In this document: piece by piece, positions 7,954-17,161 of the stretch
Layout: each line of letters begins with the position of its first letter
Numbering within the stretch: the stretch's first letter is position 1
Assembly (NCBI GenBank): GCA_023664535.1
Contig: JAMPFJ010000013.1
Span: 1-63,126 of the forward strand
Direction: 5' to 3'
DNA: 63,126 nucleotides
Source of the DNA: Bacteroidales bacterium
GTDB lineage: Bacteria > Bacillota > Clostridia > Lachnospirales > Lachnospiraceae
Position numbers and translations under genes: made by a program
The notes under the pieces: generated by a model
The model's input: the letters and a program-made list of their open reading frames with translations, nothing else
Told to the model about the DNA's origin: nothing
Databases searched by the model: none

Positions 7954-8886
7954 TTATTTCAATGCCTTTTTCAATGCCTCTAAATTCTGCTCCATTAAAC
8001 CGATATAATCCAGCCCCGCTTCCTGCTGCTTTGCTGTTATACCCTCCAGCGGATTTAAGACCTCCGTATCCGCACCGGCTTCTTCAGCAATAGTCTGCGC
8101 CACCTTCGGACTAACCAGTTCTTCAAAAAAGATAGTCCGGATATCCTTTTCCCGGCAAAAATCAATAATTTCTTTCATTCTCGCCGCATCCGGCTCCGAA
8201 TCCGGTGTCAGTCCCTCCAATGCTTCCTGCTTCAAGCCATATTCTGCACAAAGATATCCAAACGCTTCATGCGCCACAACGATGGTATCCCCCGCCAATC
8301 CGTCCAGCTCTTTCCGGTAACGGGCATCCAGCTCCTCCAGCTGTTCCCTGTACTGCTCAAAATTTTTCCGGTAATATGCTTCATTTTCTTTATCCAGACC
8401 CACCAGTGCTTCCATAATTACCTCTGCCTCCGCAATGGCATTTACCGGGCTTAACCAGGTATGGGGGTCTTTTTCCGTTTTCCCCTCCTCCGTGGAAGCT
8501 TCCACCAGCTCGATATTCCGTGCGCACTCCACAACAGCCAGATTCTTATTGGATACCGCCTCCAATGTCTTGTCCACAAAATGTTCCATGCCCGCACCGT
8601 TATAGATAAACATATCCGCCCGCTCCACCAGCTGCATATCCCCGGTAGACAGTTCAAAATCATGAGGCTCCATTCCCGCCGGTACCAGATTGATGATTTC
8701 CGCCTTATCTCCGGCAATTTTTCCGGCAAAATCATACATCGGATAAATTGTGGTGACAACGGAAAGCTTATCCTCTTCCACAAATCCTCTCTGCCCTGCT
8801 CCCGCCTGTCCGCAGGCGGTTGTCATGCCCGCTGTTCCCGCAAGAAAAACCAGAAAAAACAGACTCAATAAAAAATTATTTTTCAC
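7954..8886 (-). CDS. Zinc/manganese-type ABC transporter substrate-binding lipoprotein (ZnuA-like)
   Basis: A 310-residue cluster A-I binding protein. Residues 1-25 form a lipoprotein signal with a lipobox ending TTAC before CGQ, so the mature protein is anchored on the outer face of the membrane. Metal-binding histidines are visible in GMEPHDFEL (near residue 75), in HTWLSPVNA (near 142) and in VVAHEAFGYL (near 206). A late acidic residue near 280 would complete the site. The start codon is GTG at 8886 with a GGGAGAG site. No permease or ATPase gene of the transporter is in the window, so partners must be encoded elsewhere. Zinc versus manganese cannot be decided by sequence alone. Confidence 0.9.
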   Translation of the reverse strand: MKNNFLLSLFFLVFLAGTAGMTTACGQAGAGQRGFVEEDKLSVVTTIYPMYDFAGKIAGDKAEIINLVPAGMEPHDFELSTGDMQLVERADMFIYNGAGMEHFVDKTLEAVSNKNLAVVECARNIELVEASTEEGKTEKDPHTWLSPVNAIAEAEVIMEALVGLDKENEAYYRKNFEQYREQLEELDARYRKELDGLAGDTIVVAHEAFGYLCAEYGLKQEALEGLTPDSEPDAARMKEIIDFCREKDIRTIFFEELVSPKVAQTIAEEAGADTEVLNPLEGITAKQQEAGLDYIGLMEQNLEALKKALK

Positions 8887-8906
8887 GTTAATCTCTCCCT
8901 GCTCTC

Positions 8907-9128
8907 CTAGTGATGATAATCCGCCATTTTTGCGGAATAATCATCTGCAATCTTTTTATATTTGCGATAATCCCTTTCCTTTAGTGCACCGTTTTGCAAA
9001 TCATCCTCCAGCGTTTCATGCAGCTTTTTCAGCGCATCATGGGCCAAATCCTTATAATTATTTTCCAGATTAATCCGCAAATCATTTAACAGTGAATCCA
9101 GTTCAATCCGTACACTTCGCTTTATCAT
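8907..9128 (-). CDS. Small uncharacterised helical protein
   Basis: A 73-residue protein, almost wholly helical and rich in Lys, Asp, Glu and Leu, ending with a His-His pair. No domain is recognised. The start is placed at the ATG at 9128, which has an excellent AAAGGAGACAGGG site, rather than the upstream in-frame ATG at 9185. It lies 20 bases upstream of the ZnuA-like gene in the same direction, so it may be the first gene of that unit. The terminal histidines could bind metal, but this is speculative. Confidence 0.7.
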   Translation of the reverse strand: MIKRSVRIELDSLLNDLRINLENNYKDLAHDALKKLHETLEDDLQNGALKERDYRKYKKIADDYSAKMADYHH

Positions 9129-9239
9129 CCCTGTCTCCTTTACAAAATCCTCAGATTCCTTAGTCCCTTTTCTCACATTCCACATACTATAATAATATAA
9201 TCGTAAAATAAGTTTTTGTAAAGAGCTGAGGTGTTTTCC

Positions 9240-10094
9240 TTGTCTTCATCCCCGAAAATTCCCGCCTTGATTTCCGGAGCCAGGGCGCTCCACGAGCAGG
9301 GCTATACCGGCGACCGGGTTACGGTTGCCATAATGGACTCCGGCATTGCTCCCCACCCGGATATTGCCGGCGAACGCATACTTGCCTTTCAGGATTTCAT
9401 TTCCAACCGTAATTTTCCCTATGATGACTACTCCCACGGTACGCATGTTGCCGGTATTATCGGCGGGACAAAGACCGGCATTGCCCCGCAATGCCGGCTT
9501 GTCTGCCTGAAGGTTTTAGACCGTACCGGCAACGGCTCTACCGACATTTTCATTGAAGGAATCCGATGGATACTGGCACACCATGAAGAATACCGGATTC
9601 AAATTGTCAATATCTCCGTAGGCGGCATCAATGACGAATTAAAAAATGAAAGAAACCGGTTGAATCTCTGGGTAACCAGACTCTGGGAAAGAGGGCTCGT
9701 TGTCTGCTGCTCCGCCGGAAATAACGGTCCCAATCCAAACTCCATTACCGCTCCTGGAAACTGCAAAAAAATTATTACCATCGGTTCCTCCGACGGCGGA
9801 CATTTTTCCTCGGCCGGTCCCCTTCTTCCTTTCATTACCAAACCGGAGCTGGTGGCGCCCGGCACCAACATCTTAAGCCTGAAACCGGGAGGCGGCTATA
9901 TCCGGAAAAGCGGTACATCCATGTCCGTCCCTTTTATCAGCGGTGCCTGTGCCCTTTTACTCCAGCAAAGACCTTACCTTACCAATGACCAGATTAAAAT
10001 CCGTCTGATGGAGTCTGCTTATACCGTTCCTTATCTCCCCTATAATATGCAGGGGGCGGGTATCGTCAATCTGAAAAGACTGCTGACCGGCTGA
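9240..10094 (+). CDS. S8 family serine peptidase (subtilisin-like, no signal peptide)
   Basis: A peptidase of about 284 residues with the full subtilase catalytic triad: aspartate in VAIMDSGIAPHPD (near residue 33), histidine in SHGTHVAGIIG (near 67) and serine in SGTSMSVPF (near 225). The oxyanion asparagine is in CSAGNNGPN. There is no signal peptide or propeptide, so it resembles the intracellular subtilisin group (ISP). The TTG at 9240 is preferred as start because the GAGGTG site lies seven bases before it; a GTG at 9231 is the alternative. It is the only plus-strand gene here, divergent from the metal-protein unit, and its 3' end overlaps that of the convergent helicase gene by 29 bases. 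Confidence 0.9.
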   Translation: MSSSPKIPALISGARALHEQGYTGDRVTVAIMDSGIAPHPDIAGERILAFQDFISNRNFPYDDYSHGTHVAGIIGGTKTGIAPQCRLVCLKVLDRTGNGSTDIFIEGIRWILAHHEEYRIQIVNISVGGINDELKNERNRLNLWVTRLWERGLVVCCSAGNNGPNPNSITAPGNCKKIITIGSSDGGHFSSAGPLLPFITKPELVAPGTNILSLKPGGGYIRKSGTSMSVPFISGACALLLQQRPYLTNDQIKIRLMESAYTVPYLPYNMQGAGIVNLKRLLTG

Positions 10095-11955
10095 CGCCTT
10101 TTTCTCCCGCTGCCTTTTCCCCACCGGCAGCAGTACATACCTCCAAAAGAAACCTTGAGGGTTCCAGTTCTTTATTATAATACTCCTTCACTTCATAGAT
10201 ATGTAAATGATGCCTGGCTCTGGTCATTGCCACATAAAACATCCGGCGTTCCTCTTCGATTTCCTCTGGCTTCACCGCCTTTTTATAGGGCGTCATTCCC
10301 TCATTTGCCTCCAGAATAAACACCGCATCGAACTCCAGCCCTTTTGCACTGTGCATCGTGGTGATGACAACACCCTCCCTGTTTTCCTTTTCTTTCCTGT
10401 GCCGTTCCAGACTGATCCGGTATTCTTCGATTCCGGCAAACCACTCTTCAACGGTCTTATAGGATTTCGCCATTTCCTGCAGCTCATCCAGATTCCTCAG
10501 TAAATCTTCCGCATTCAGATGCCGATATGCGGCATACTCCCGCAAATAGGCATCGTATCCGATAGCTTTCCGGATAAAGTTTACTGCGGCAAAGGGTTTT
10601 AAGCCTGCCAGCACCTTTAATTCATATTCAAACTGGTCCAGGTTATCCAATGCCCAGCTTTTCCCCTCCGCCAGGGTGCGGAGCTCTTCAAAGCTGACCA
10701 CCGGCTCCGTCAGCAGCTCTCTCGACAAGTACCGGTTTGGCTTATTCATAATCCGCAAAAACAGTCCCCGCTCCCGGCTGCCCCCGGCGGCACAAATATA
10801 GTCCAGCACATTTTTCACGGTAAAATGGTCGTAAATGCAGGGCAGCTTATCCCTAATCCGAAACGGAATATTATATTCGGAAAGCTTATTGACAATCCCC
10901 CTTGCCTGAACGTTCGTGCGGACAATCACTGCCATTTCCGCATAAGGCATTCCCTCTTTTGCATAACGCTGTATCATGGACAGTACATGGCTGTTTTCCT
11001 CCTGAAGGTTTTTCATATGATGAACGCCAATAGGCTCCTCATATCCCGCATCACTGACAATCTCCTTGTCAAACCGTATCCGGTTATGAAAAACCAGCCG
11101 CAATGCCCCCTCCGTGATATTCCGGCTGCAACGGTAATTCACCGCTAAAAGCACCGTAGCCGCATCCGGATAATCCTCCTTAAAGTGCAGCATAATTTCC
11201 GGCTTTGCGCCCCGGAAACCGTAAATGCTCTGGTCGTCATCCCCCACCACAAACAGATTGTTCTGCGGCGCACAAAGCAGCCTGGTAATTTCATACTGAA
11301 TCTTATTGATATCCTGAAACTCATCCACTAAAATGTAGGCATACCGCTTTCGCAGGCTTTGCAGTATATCGCTTCTCTCCTTTAGCAGCTCATAGCAGTA
11401 CACCATCATATCATCAAAATCCAGTTTTCCCATGGAAGCTTTCTTCTCTTCATATTCCCGATAAATTTCGCGGAATACATCCTCTCCCAGACAGGTCGAA
11501 TAAAAATGGGGAAGCGCAATCATTTCCCCTTTCATCATCCCGATTTCCCGGATAACGGCAGAAATCAGCTCCTCCTCATCCTCATATTCCAGCTGTCTGT
11601 TCCGAAGCAGCTCCCGAATCAGCGCATACTTTTGTTCCTCCGACAAAATATTCTGCGTCTGATACCCGTATGCCAGTTTTAAAATGAAAAAGAAAACCGA
11701 ATGAAAGGTTCCAAATGTACAGGCGGCTTTTTTTCCTTTCATCATACGAAAAAACCGGTTCTCCATCTCCTTTGCACTTGCCCGCGTAAAGGTAATCACC
11801 AGAATCCGGGAAGACGGAATGCCTGCCTCCTCTATCAGATACCGGATACGGTGCACGATAACGGTGGTTTTTCCCGAGCCCGGACCCGCCAGCGCCAGCA
11901 TCGGTCCATGGATATGATGAATTGCACTTTGTTGTCCTTCATTAAAGTCCGGCAT
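10066..11955 (-). CDS. UvrD/PcrA-like ATP-dependent DNA helicase
   Basis: A superfamily 1A helicase of about 629 residues. Motifs seen in order: Q-motif region (FNEGQQSAI), Walker A (AGPGSGKTTV, near residue 25), motif II (VDEFQD, near 215), motif III (VGDDDQSIYGFRG), motif IV (VNYRCS), motif V (TTMHSAKGLEFDAV, near 535) and motif VI (VAMTRARHHLHI, near 580). It is shorter than PcrA (about 730 residues), lacking the long C-terminal tail, and so is probably a paralogue rather than the main PcrA. The frame is open upstream, but the ATG at 11955 with a GGAGAGGGG site matches the family N-terminus. Its 3' end overlaps the subtilase gene, an antisense arrangement. Confidence 0.93.
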   Translation of the reverse strand: MPDFNEGQQSAIHHIHGPMLALAGPGSGKTTVIVHRIRYLIEEAGIPSSRILVITFTRASAKEMENRFFRMMKGKKAACTFGTFHSVFFFILKLAYGYQTQNILSEEQKYALIRELLRNRQLEYEDEEELISAVIREIGMMKGEMIALPHFYSTCLGEDVFREIYREYEEKKASMGKLDFDDMMVYCYELLKERSDILQSLRKRYAYILVDEFQDINKIQYEITRLLCAPQNNLFVVGDDDQSIYGFRGAKPEIMLHFKEDYPDAATVLLAVNYRCSRNITEGALRLVFHNRIRFDKEIVSDAGYEEPIGVHHMKNLQEENSHVLSMIQRYAKEGMPYAEMAVIVRTNVQARGIVNKLSEYNIPFRIRDKLPCIYDHFTVKNVLDYICAAGGSRERGLFLRIMNKPNRYLSRELLTEPVVSFEELRTLAEGKSWALDNLDQFEYELKVLAGLKPFAAVNFIRKAIGYDAYLREYAAYRHLNAEDLLRNLDELQEMAKSYKTVEEWFAGIEEYRISLERHRKEKENREGVVITTMHSAKGLEFDAVFILEANEGMTPYKKAVKPEEIEEERRMFYVAMTRARHHLHIYEVKEYYNKELEPSRFLLEVCTAAGGEKAAGEKGVSRSAVFSD

Positions 11956-12097
11956 TCCTTTTCCCCTCTCCTTATCTTTGTTGGTTACCAAAATGTAAAT
12001 CTTTTCCGCCGCCGGCAGTTTTTGCATAATAAAAATGTACAAACATACCGTCAGCCTTCATTCTGATTCCGTATGTCTGTACATCATTTATCCCGCA

Positions 12098-13561
12098 CTA
12101 CCGGTTTGCTGCTTCAAGCTTCAATATTCCCGCTTCTATCCTGCGAAGCGATTCCGCTTTTCCGAGAATATCCATAATCTCAAATGCCCCGCCCGGAGTC
12201 ATCTGCTTACCGGAAACGGCAATACGGACCGGCCACAGCCCCGTCCCGTTCTTGATTCCTTTTTCCGCAATATACTGCATCAGCGTATCATGCAGACAAT
12301 CCAGCGACCAGTCCTCAACACCGGTAAGAATTTCATATTCCTCCCGGAGTATCTCCAAGGAATTTTCGCTGTTGGTCTTCATTTTCTTATGCGTGTAAAG
12401 GGCAGCGTCATAATCCGGCAATTCTTCAAAGAAATCAATATGCTCACGGATATCCGGAAAAATCTCAATCCTCGTCTTTACCAGCTCCAACAGCTCGTCC
12501 GTTTTCACTTCCCGTTTTACGACCTCGTTCACATACGGAAGCGCCATCTCCTTAAACCGGCCAAAATCCATCTTTTTTATATATTCGCCGTTCATCCATT
12601 TCAGCTTCACCATATCAAAAACGGCAGGGGATTTGGAAATGTGCCGGTAGTCAAACGCCCGAACCAGCTCCTCCAGGGAAAAAATCTCCTGGTTATCCTC
12701 AGGGCTCCATCCCAGTAACGCCACAAAATTGACAATGGTTTCCGTCAGAAATCCCTGTTCCAGCAAATCCTCATAAGAAGAATGCCCGCTTCGTTTGGAA
12801 AGCTTCTGGTGTTCCTCATTGGTAATCGTCGGACAATGGATATAAACGGGAACCTCCCAGCCGAACGCCTGATATAAACGGTTATACTTCGGCGAGGAGG
12901 ATAAATACTCCTGCCCTCTGACCACATGGGTAATTCCCATCAAATGGTCATCCACCACATTGGCAAAATTATAGGTGGGGAAGCCGTCCGATTTAATCAG
13001 AATCATATCGTCCAGCTCTTTATTGGGCACGGTAATCTTCCCGTAAAGCTCATCCTCAAAGCTGGTCTCCCCCTCCTCCGGAACATTCTGCCGGATGACA
13101 TAGGGTATACCGGAAGCGAGTTTTTCTTCCACTTCTTCCTTAGTAAGGTGAAGGCAGTGCTTGTCATATTTTCTGACCGTTTTACCGTCAACCACCTCTT
13201 CCGTTAAATTATCCAGCCTCTCCTTATCACAAAAGCAATAATAGGCTTCGCCTTTATCCACCAGCTCCTTTGCATACTTCAGATAAATCCCCTGTTTCTG
13301 CCGTTCACTCTGGATATACGGTCCGACACCGCCGTCCTTGTCCGGTCCCTCGTCATGGATAAGCCCGGTTCCTTTCATTGTCCGGTAAATGATGTCTACC
13401 GCACCCTCTACCAGCCTCTCCTGGTCAGTGTCCTCTATTCTTAAAATAAACTCTCCGTCTTCATGCTTTGCCACCAGATAGGCGTATAACGCCGTTCTCA
13501 AGTTTCCCACATGCATTCTTCCGGTGGGGCTGGGGGCAAACCTGGTTCTCACTTTACTCAT
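12098..13561 (-). CDS. gltX: Glutamyl-tRNA synthetase
   Basis: A class I aminoacyl-tRNA synthetase of about 487 residues that charges tRNA-Glu. The HIGH-type motif is seen at the start ([19 protein letters not shown]) and the KMSKS-type motif as KLSKRSGH near residue 255. The anticodon-binding helical domain fills the C-terminal half. The length fits the family (about 485). The start MSKVRTRF is chosen because GAGG lies six bases upstream; two in-frame ATG or near-start codons precede it. Many Clostridia use a non-discriminating enzyme together with GatCAB, but this cannot be settled here. No T-box leader is visible before it. Confidence 0.97.
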   Translation of the reverse strand: MSKVRTRFAPSPTGRMHVGNLRTALYAYLVAKHEDGEFILRIEDTDQERLVEGAVDIIYRTMKGTGLIHDEGPDKDGGVGPYIQSERQKQGIYLKYAKELVDKGEAYYCFCDKERLDNLTEEVVDGKTVRKYDKHCLHLTKEEVEEKLASGIPYVIRQNVPEEGETSFEDELYGKITVPNKELDDMILIKSDGFPTYNFANVVDDHLMGITHVVRGQEYLSSSPKYNRLYQAFGWEVPVYIHCPTITNEEHQKLSKRSGHSSYEDLLEQGFLTETIVNFVALLGWSPEDNQEIFSLEELVRAFDYRHISKSPAVFDMVKLKWMNGEYIKKMDFGRFKEMALPYVNEVVKREVKTDELLELVKTRIEIFPDIREHIDFFEELPDYDAALYTHKKMKTNSENSLEILREEYEILTGVEDWSLDCLHDTLMQYIAEKGIKNGTGLWPVRIAVSGKQMTPGGAFEIMDILGKAESLRRIEAGILKLEAANR

Positions 13562-13649
13562 ATTCATCCTCATTTTTCCTAAATCCTACAGACAGCCTGG
13601 AAGCTGTCCGCTTCCCGCCGCTAATTGACAAAAAGGCGCAGGCATACCG

Positions 13650-14156
13650 CTAGTTTTTCCCGCAGCACTGCTTATATTTTCTGCCGCTTCCACACGGGCA
13701 TGGGTCGTTTCTTCCCACCTTCGGCGGTTTCACCACAGTCTTTGATGTCTTTTCAATACGGTAAAGCTCTTTTCTTCTCTCCGGCGTAATCAGCTTGTCC
13801 CATTCCTCCAGGGTATAAAGCCATTCCGCATTACATCCCACCATATTCATATAAAGCTTCTCTAAATCTATATCCAGAGTAACCTCCGTGTTTTCATCCA
13901 TTTCATCAATATTATTCGGGGTGCGGAGACTCTCGTCAATACCGTCCAAAAAACCGGTCATAATCTGAAGCGTTGTATCATATTTATCCGCTAATTCCCT
14001 CACCGTTCCTTTGACAATCTCTGTCGGATTGGAGAGTAACTGCTTATAAATACCCTGTTCCACGCCAAAATAATTGAGCCAGAACTGCTTCCCCTCCGGC
14101 GTTCTGTCGTCCACCTGTCCGTATGCGTAATCACGCCACTCCTTCAATAAACTCAT
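13650..14156 (-). CDS. SEC-C metal-binding motif protein
   Basis: A 168-residue soluble protein ending in a SEC-C zinc motif ([17 protein letters not shown] at the C-terminus), as found at the end of SecA and in many stand-alone bacterial proteins. The N-terminal 140 residues are helical and acidic with no named domain. The start at 14156 is spaced ten bases from an AAAGGATG site; an upstream ATG at 14168 overlaps that site. It is followed by gltX with an 88-base gap. The role is unknown. SEC-C binds zinc in SecA and contacts SecB or ribosomes there, but that should not be transferred without evidence. Confidence 0.85.
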   Translation of the reverse strand: MSLLKEWRDYAYGQVDDRTPEGKQFWLNYFGVEQGIYKQLLSNPTEIVKGTVRELADKYDTTLQIMTGFLDGIDESLRTPNNIDEMDENTEVTLDIDLEKLYMNMVGCNAEWLYTLEEWDKLITPERRKELYRIEKTSKTVVKPPKVGRNDPCPCGSGRKYKQCCGKN

Positions 14157-14266
14157 TTGTTTTACCATCCTTTATTACAAATTATAGCAAGCTAGATTAT
14201 AACAAACCATAAAATTTTTTTCAAGTATGTATAAACCCCAAAAAACGGGGAATACTTAAACTATCA

Positions 14267-14315
14267 CTTAAAGAAAAGATATCTTATCTTTCGATGAGGT
14301 ATCTTCTCCTTTAAG
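14267..14315. repeat. Long hairpin in the SEC-C/86-residue-gene intergenic region
   Basis: Arms of 22-23 bases at 14267-14288 and 14293-14315 (CTTAAAG..GATATCTTATC against GATGAGGTATC..CTTTAAG) close on a loop of four bases, with a few wobble or mismatched pairs. No T run follows on either strand, so a simple terminator is unlikely. It sits in the leader of the SEC-C gene. A smaller CCCC-A6-CGGGG hairpin lies just to its left at about 14236-14250. Confidence 0.5.
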
Positions 14316-14372
14316 CGATTAAGATTCTCTATGCTTAGGGAATCCGATAATACTTTATCCTCCCCTATTTTC

Positions 14373-14392
14373 GGAGCCGGTTTACCGGCTCC
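14373..14392 (-). terminator. Perfect GC-rich hairpin after the 86-residue membrane protein gene
   Basis: GGAGCCGGT at 14373-14381 pairs perfectly with ACCGGCTCC at 14384-14392, 20 bases past the stop codon of the minus-strand gene. The base-paired stem is strong but the minus-strand tail (GAAAATAGGGG) lacks a U run, so it may be a processing or stalling hairpin rather than a classical terminator. Confidence 0.45.
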
Positions 14393-14411
14393 GTTCCCCT
14401 TTTTCGGGAAC

Positions 14412-14672
14412 TTATTCCGGAACGTCTTCTCCCGGCGCCTGTTTTGCCTTATCCACAGCCTCCATCTCTTCTTTGGAAATCACCTGGGAGTCCCCGTGAA
14501 TCAGATGGGTAAACCACATAAATACCCAGAGCACGACAGGTACGGCAAAGCTTAAAAATAACATACCCAAAAAATATTTACTTCCGGTGACGGCACAAAT
14601 CAATGTCCCCGCAATCAAAGCCACAATCAAAAAAACCGTAAGCCCCGCCACAATCCGTCTTAATTTTTTCAT
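14412..14672 (-). CDS. Small membrane protein with two hydrophobic segments
   Basis: An 86-residue protein with two membrane helices (about residues 8-28 and 33-55) and a short acidic cytoplasmic or external tail ending APGEDVPE. No family is recognised. Its start is four bases after the rarA stop codon, so it is translated from the rarA message. The function is unknown. Confidence 0.75.
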   Translation of the reverse strand: MKKLRRIVAGLTVFLIVALIAGTLICAVTGSKYFLGMLFLSFAVPVVLWVFMWFTHLIHGDSQVISKEEMEAVDKAKQAPGEDVPE

Positions 14673-14676
14673 TCTG

Positions 14677-15999
14677 TTACTCCTCTTCTCCGTATAAATC
14701 CATCAGCCGTTCCCTGACCCTCTTCTCATAACCGTTTTCCGTAGGATGGTAGAACCTGACATCCTTTACCTCATCCGGCAGATACTGCTGCTTCACGAAA
14801 TTCCCCGGATAATCGTGAGGATACAGATATCCCGTATGCCCCAGCTCTTTTGCGCCCTGATAATGCGCATCCCGAAGATAAGGCGGGACCACTCCCGTTT
14901 TCTTCGTCCGCACGGTTTCCAACGCTTGAAAAATGGCATTGGACACCGCATTGGATTTCGGTGCCCCCGCCACATATACCGCCGCATCGGCAAGAATCAG
15001 CTGTGCCTCCGGCATACCTACCCGCTCCACCGCCTGGGCGCATGCCACGGCTACCTGTATCGCCTGCGGGTCCGCTATTCCCACATCCTCGCAGGCACAA
15101 ATCATGATTCTTCTGGCAATAAACGTAACGCTTTCGCCTGCCAGCAGCATTTTGGCAAGATAGTAAACCGCCGCATCCGGACTGGACCCCCGCATGCTCT
15201 TAATAAAAGCGGATATTGTATCATAGTGGTTATCCCCGTCCTTATCGTAACGGATAGCTTTTTGCTGGATACATTCCTCCACTACGGAAAGGGTAAGATG
15301 AATCTGTCCGTCCGCAGAGGGTTCCGTGGTCAACACACCAAGCTCTACTGCATTTAACGCATTCCTGGCGTCTCCTCCGCTCATATCGGCAAGAAAATCC
15401 AGCGCATCTTCATCAATCTGTGCATGATAAGAGCCCATTCCCTTTTCCGTATCATATACCGCACGTTGAATCAATTCCCGGATATCCTCTTTTTCCAGTA
15501 ATTCCAGCCGGAAAATGTGCGACCTGGAGATTAACGCCCCATTAACTTCAAAATACGGATTTTCCGTCGTCGCGCCAATTAAAATGACTGTACCGTCCTC
15601 CACAAAAGGAAGCAGGTAGTCCTGCTGTGCTTTATTAAAACGGTGTATCTCGTCCACAAACAAAATCGTCTTCTTCTGATACATGCCGTAATTGTCCTTT
15701 GCTTCCTTCACCACCTGCTCCATATCCTTTTTTCCTGCCGTAGTTGCATTTAATGCGGTGAAAATGGAACTGGTGGTATTCGCAATCACCATTGCCAGCG
15801 TCGTTTTCCCAGTCCCCGGCGGTCCGTAAAAAATAATTGAGCCAAGCTTATCCGCCTTGATGGCGCGGTAAAGCAGCTTATCTTTCCCGATAATATGTTT
15901 TTGACCAACAACCTCGTCGAGAGTTGTTGGTCGTAACCGTTTTGCCAGGGGTGATTCCTTTTCCATATTCGCTTCCCGCATAAAGTCAAACAAATCCAT
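14677..15999 (-). CDS. rarA: Replication-associated recombination protein A (RarA/MgsA AAA ATPase)
   Basis: A 440-residue AAA+ ATPase related to clamp loaders, acting at stalled replication forks. The start MDLFDFMREANMEKESPLAKRLRPTTLDEVVGQ matches the family N-terminus, so the ATG at 15999 is chosen although the frame is open upstream. Walker A is FYGPPGTGKTTLA (near residue 55), Walker B is LFVDEIHRFNK (near 110), sensor 1 is LIGATTENP, and the C-terminal MgsA domain shows GSDPDAA-like (here SSPDAAVYYLAKML) and the YHPTENGYE end. A near-perfect 9-base inverted repeat in the TTLDEVVG codons is noted but looks accidental. It lies 17 bases downstream of the receiver gene. Confidence 0.96.
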   Translation of the reverse strand: MDLFDFMREANMEKESPLAKRLRPTTLDEVVGQKHIIGKDKLLYRAIKADKLGSIIFYGPPGTGKTTLAMVIANTTSSIFTALNATTAGKKDMEQVVKEAKDNYGMYQKKTILFVDEIHRFNKAQQDYLLPFVEDGTVILIGATTENPYFEVNGALISRSHIFRLELLEKEDIRELIQRAVYDTEKGMGSYHAQIDEDALDFLADMSGGDARNALNAVELGVLTTEPSADGQIHLTLSVVEECIQQKAIRYDKDGDNHYDTISAFIKSMRGSSPDAAVYYLAKMLLAGESVTFIARRIMICACEDVGIADPQAIQVAVACAQAVERVGMPEAQLILADAAVYVAGAPKSNAVSNAIFQALETVRTKKTGVVPPYLRDAHYQGAKELGHTGYLYPHDYPGNFVKQQYLPDEVKDVRFYHPTENGYEKRVRERLMDLYGEEE

Positions 16000-16015
16000 C
16001 ACTTTACCCTTTTCT

Positions 16016-16417
16016 CTATTCCGTTTTTGAAAATCCCATCTTATCCAGCAGCCGTTCAAACTTATCCACAACAATTGGTTTACAGATATATGCATCGTAA
16101 TCATTACATACCTGCACGCTGTCCAGCACAACCTCATCCAGAGCGCTAATCATCACAACCTTAGCCCGCTCTTCCTCCAATATTGCGTATTTGCTCTCTG
16201 CCTCCCGGATTGCTTCTAATGTTTTATAACCGTCCAATCTGGTCATCATAATATCCAGACAAATCAAATCAAAAAGCTCACGCTCTTCCATTCCCTTTGT
16301 CGCTTCATCAACCGCAGTCATTCCATTATCAACCGCAATAACATCGCCATATTCGGCAAACATCCTTTCCAATAGCCTTCTGTTCACAAAATCATCATCT
16401 GCCACTAATATTCTCAT
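16016..16417 (-). CDS. Stand-alone response regulator receiver domain (CheY-like)
   Basis: A receiver domain of about 133 residues with no output domain. The acidic pocket is DDD near residue 8, the phospho-acceptor aspartate is in ICLDIMM (near 58), the conserved Ser/Thr is in MISALD (near 95) and the lysine in CKPIV (near 118). An inserted charged helix between strands 3 and 4 makes it slightly longer than CheY. The start at 16417 has a TTGGAGGTT site. There is no histidine kinase next to it. It lies between tetR-type and rarA genes in the same direction. Partner and output cannot be inferred. Confidence 0.9.
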   Translation of the reverse strand: MRILVADDDFVNRRLLERMFAEYGDVIAVDNGMTAVDEATKGMEERELFDLICLDIMMTRLDGYKTLEAIREAESKYAILEEERAKVVMISALDEVVLDSVQVCNDYDAYICKPIVVDKFERLLDKMGFSKTE

Positions 16418-16474
16418 AAGAACCTCCAAACTGTCTGTCATGTTTACTTCTGTATAGCTTTAGCTTTCTTACTT

Positions 16475-17074
16475 TTATGGATTCTCCCCGATTCGCAATA
16501 AATCAATGAGTTTATCCAGCATGGATACGGTCACCTGGGAATGACTTTTATCTTCATTCCAGATTCGCCGGTTCAGCAAATCCCTGTCAAGACTGCCCAG
16601 CAGAAGATTAGTAAGCTCCTCCGGAGTAAAAATATCACGGATTTCCCCTTCGTCCATCGCCGCCTTTAACTCCCGCCGGATAAAATTTGTCCGCCTGCTG
16701 ATACAGGATGCCGTTGCCTCTCTTGTATTCACGTTATGCAAAAGACCTTCATAATTCAGTATAACCGCCGCTATTTCGGAATATCCGCTATAATAAACGC
16801 TTAAGGTCCGCAGTAATTCCAAAACCTTATCGATATGCGGGATATCCTTAGCCCCAATGGTTTCCAGCATGGGCTGGTCAAACCGAATAAAGGTATCTAC
16901 CACCTCTACCAGCACCTCCTCAATGCCGCCGAAGTACCGGTAGAGCAATGACTCCGACATATTTTCCTTCATCGCCAGTGTTTTTGTTGTAAGCGAAGCC
17001 AGTCCCGATTCGCTGATGATTTCGATTGCAGATGCAATAATTCGATCTCTTCTATTCACAAAATTAGTATTCAT
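16475..17074 (-). CDS. TetR/AcrR family transcriptional regulator
   Basis: A regulator of about 199 residues. The N-terminal helix-turn-helix (residues about 8-50) has the family pattern: RRDRIIASAIEIISESGL, then SLTTKTLA and SESLLYRYFGG. The C-terminal ligand-binding half is helical and unassigned. The ATG at 17074 sits after an AGGGGGTGTC site. No transporter or enzyme gene lies next to it that would suggest the effector; downstream are the receiver domain and rarA genes. Autoregulation is common in the family but no operator palindrome was recognised. Confidence 0.9.
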   Translation of the reverse strand: MNTNFVNRRDRIIASAIEIISESGLASLTTKTLAMKENMSESLLYRYFGGIEEVLVEVVDTFIRFDQPMLETIGAKDIPHIDKVLELLRTLSVYYSGYSEIAAVILNYEGLLHNVNTREATASCISRRTNFIRRELKAAMDEGEIRDIFTPEELTNLLLGSLDRDLLNRRIWNEDKSHSQVTVSMLDKLIDLLRIGENP

Positions 17075-17161
17075 AGACACCCCCTACTAATGTGAACCTT
17101 TCTTCACTTGCCTTTATTTTAGGACATGCTCCTTATTTTGTCAACAAATATCTAAGACGAA

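Noticed and set aside
15905..15935. 9-base inverted repeat inside rarA (ACCAACAAC/GTTGTTGGT)
   Set aside because: It encodes conserved residues (TTLDEVVGQ) of the protein, so the palindrome is most likely accidental.
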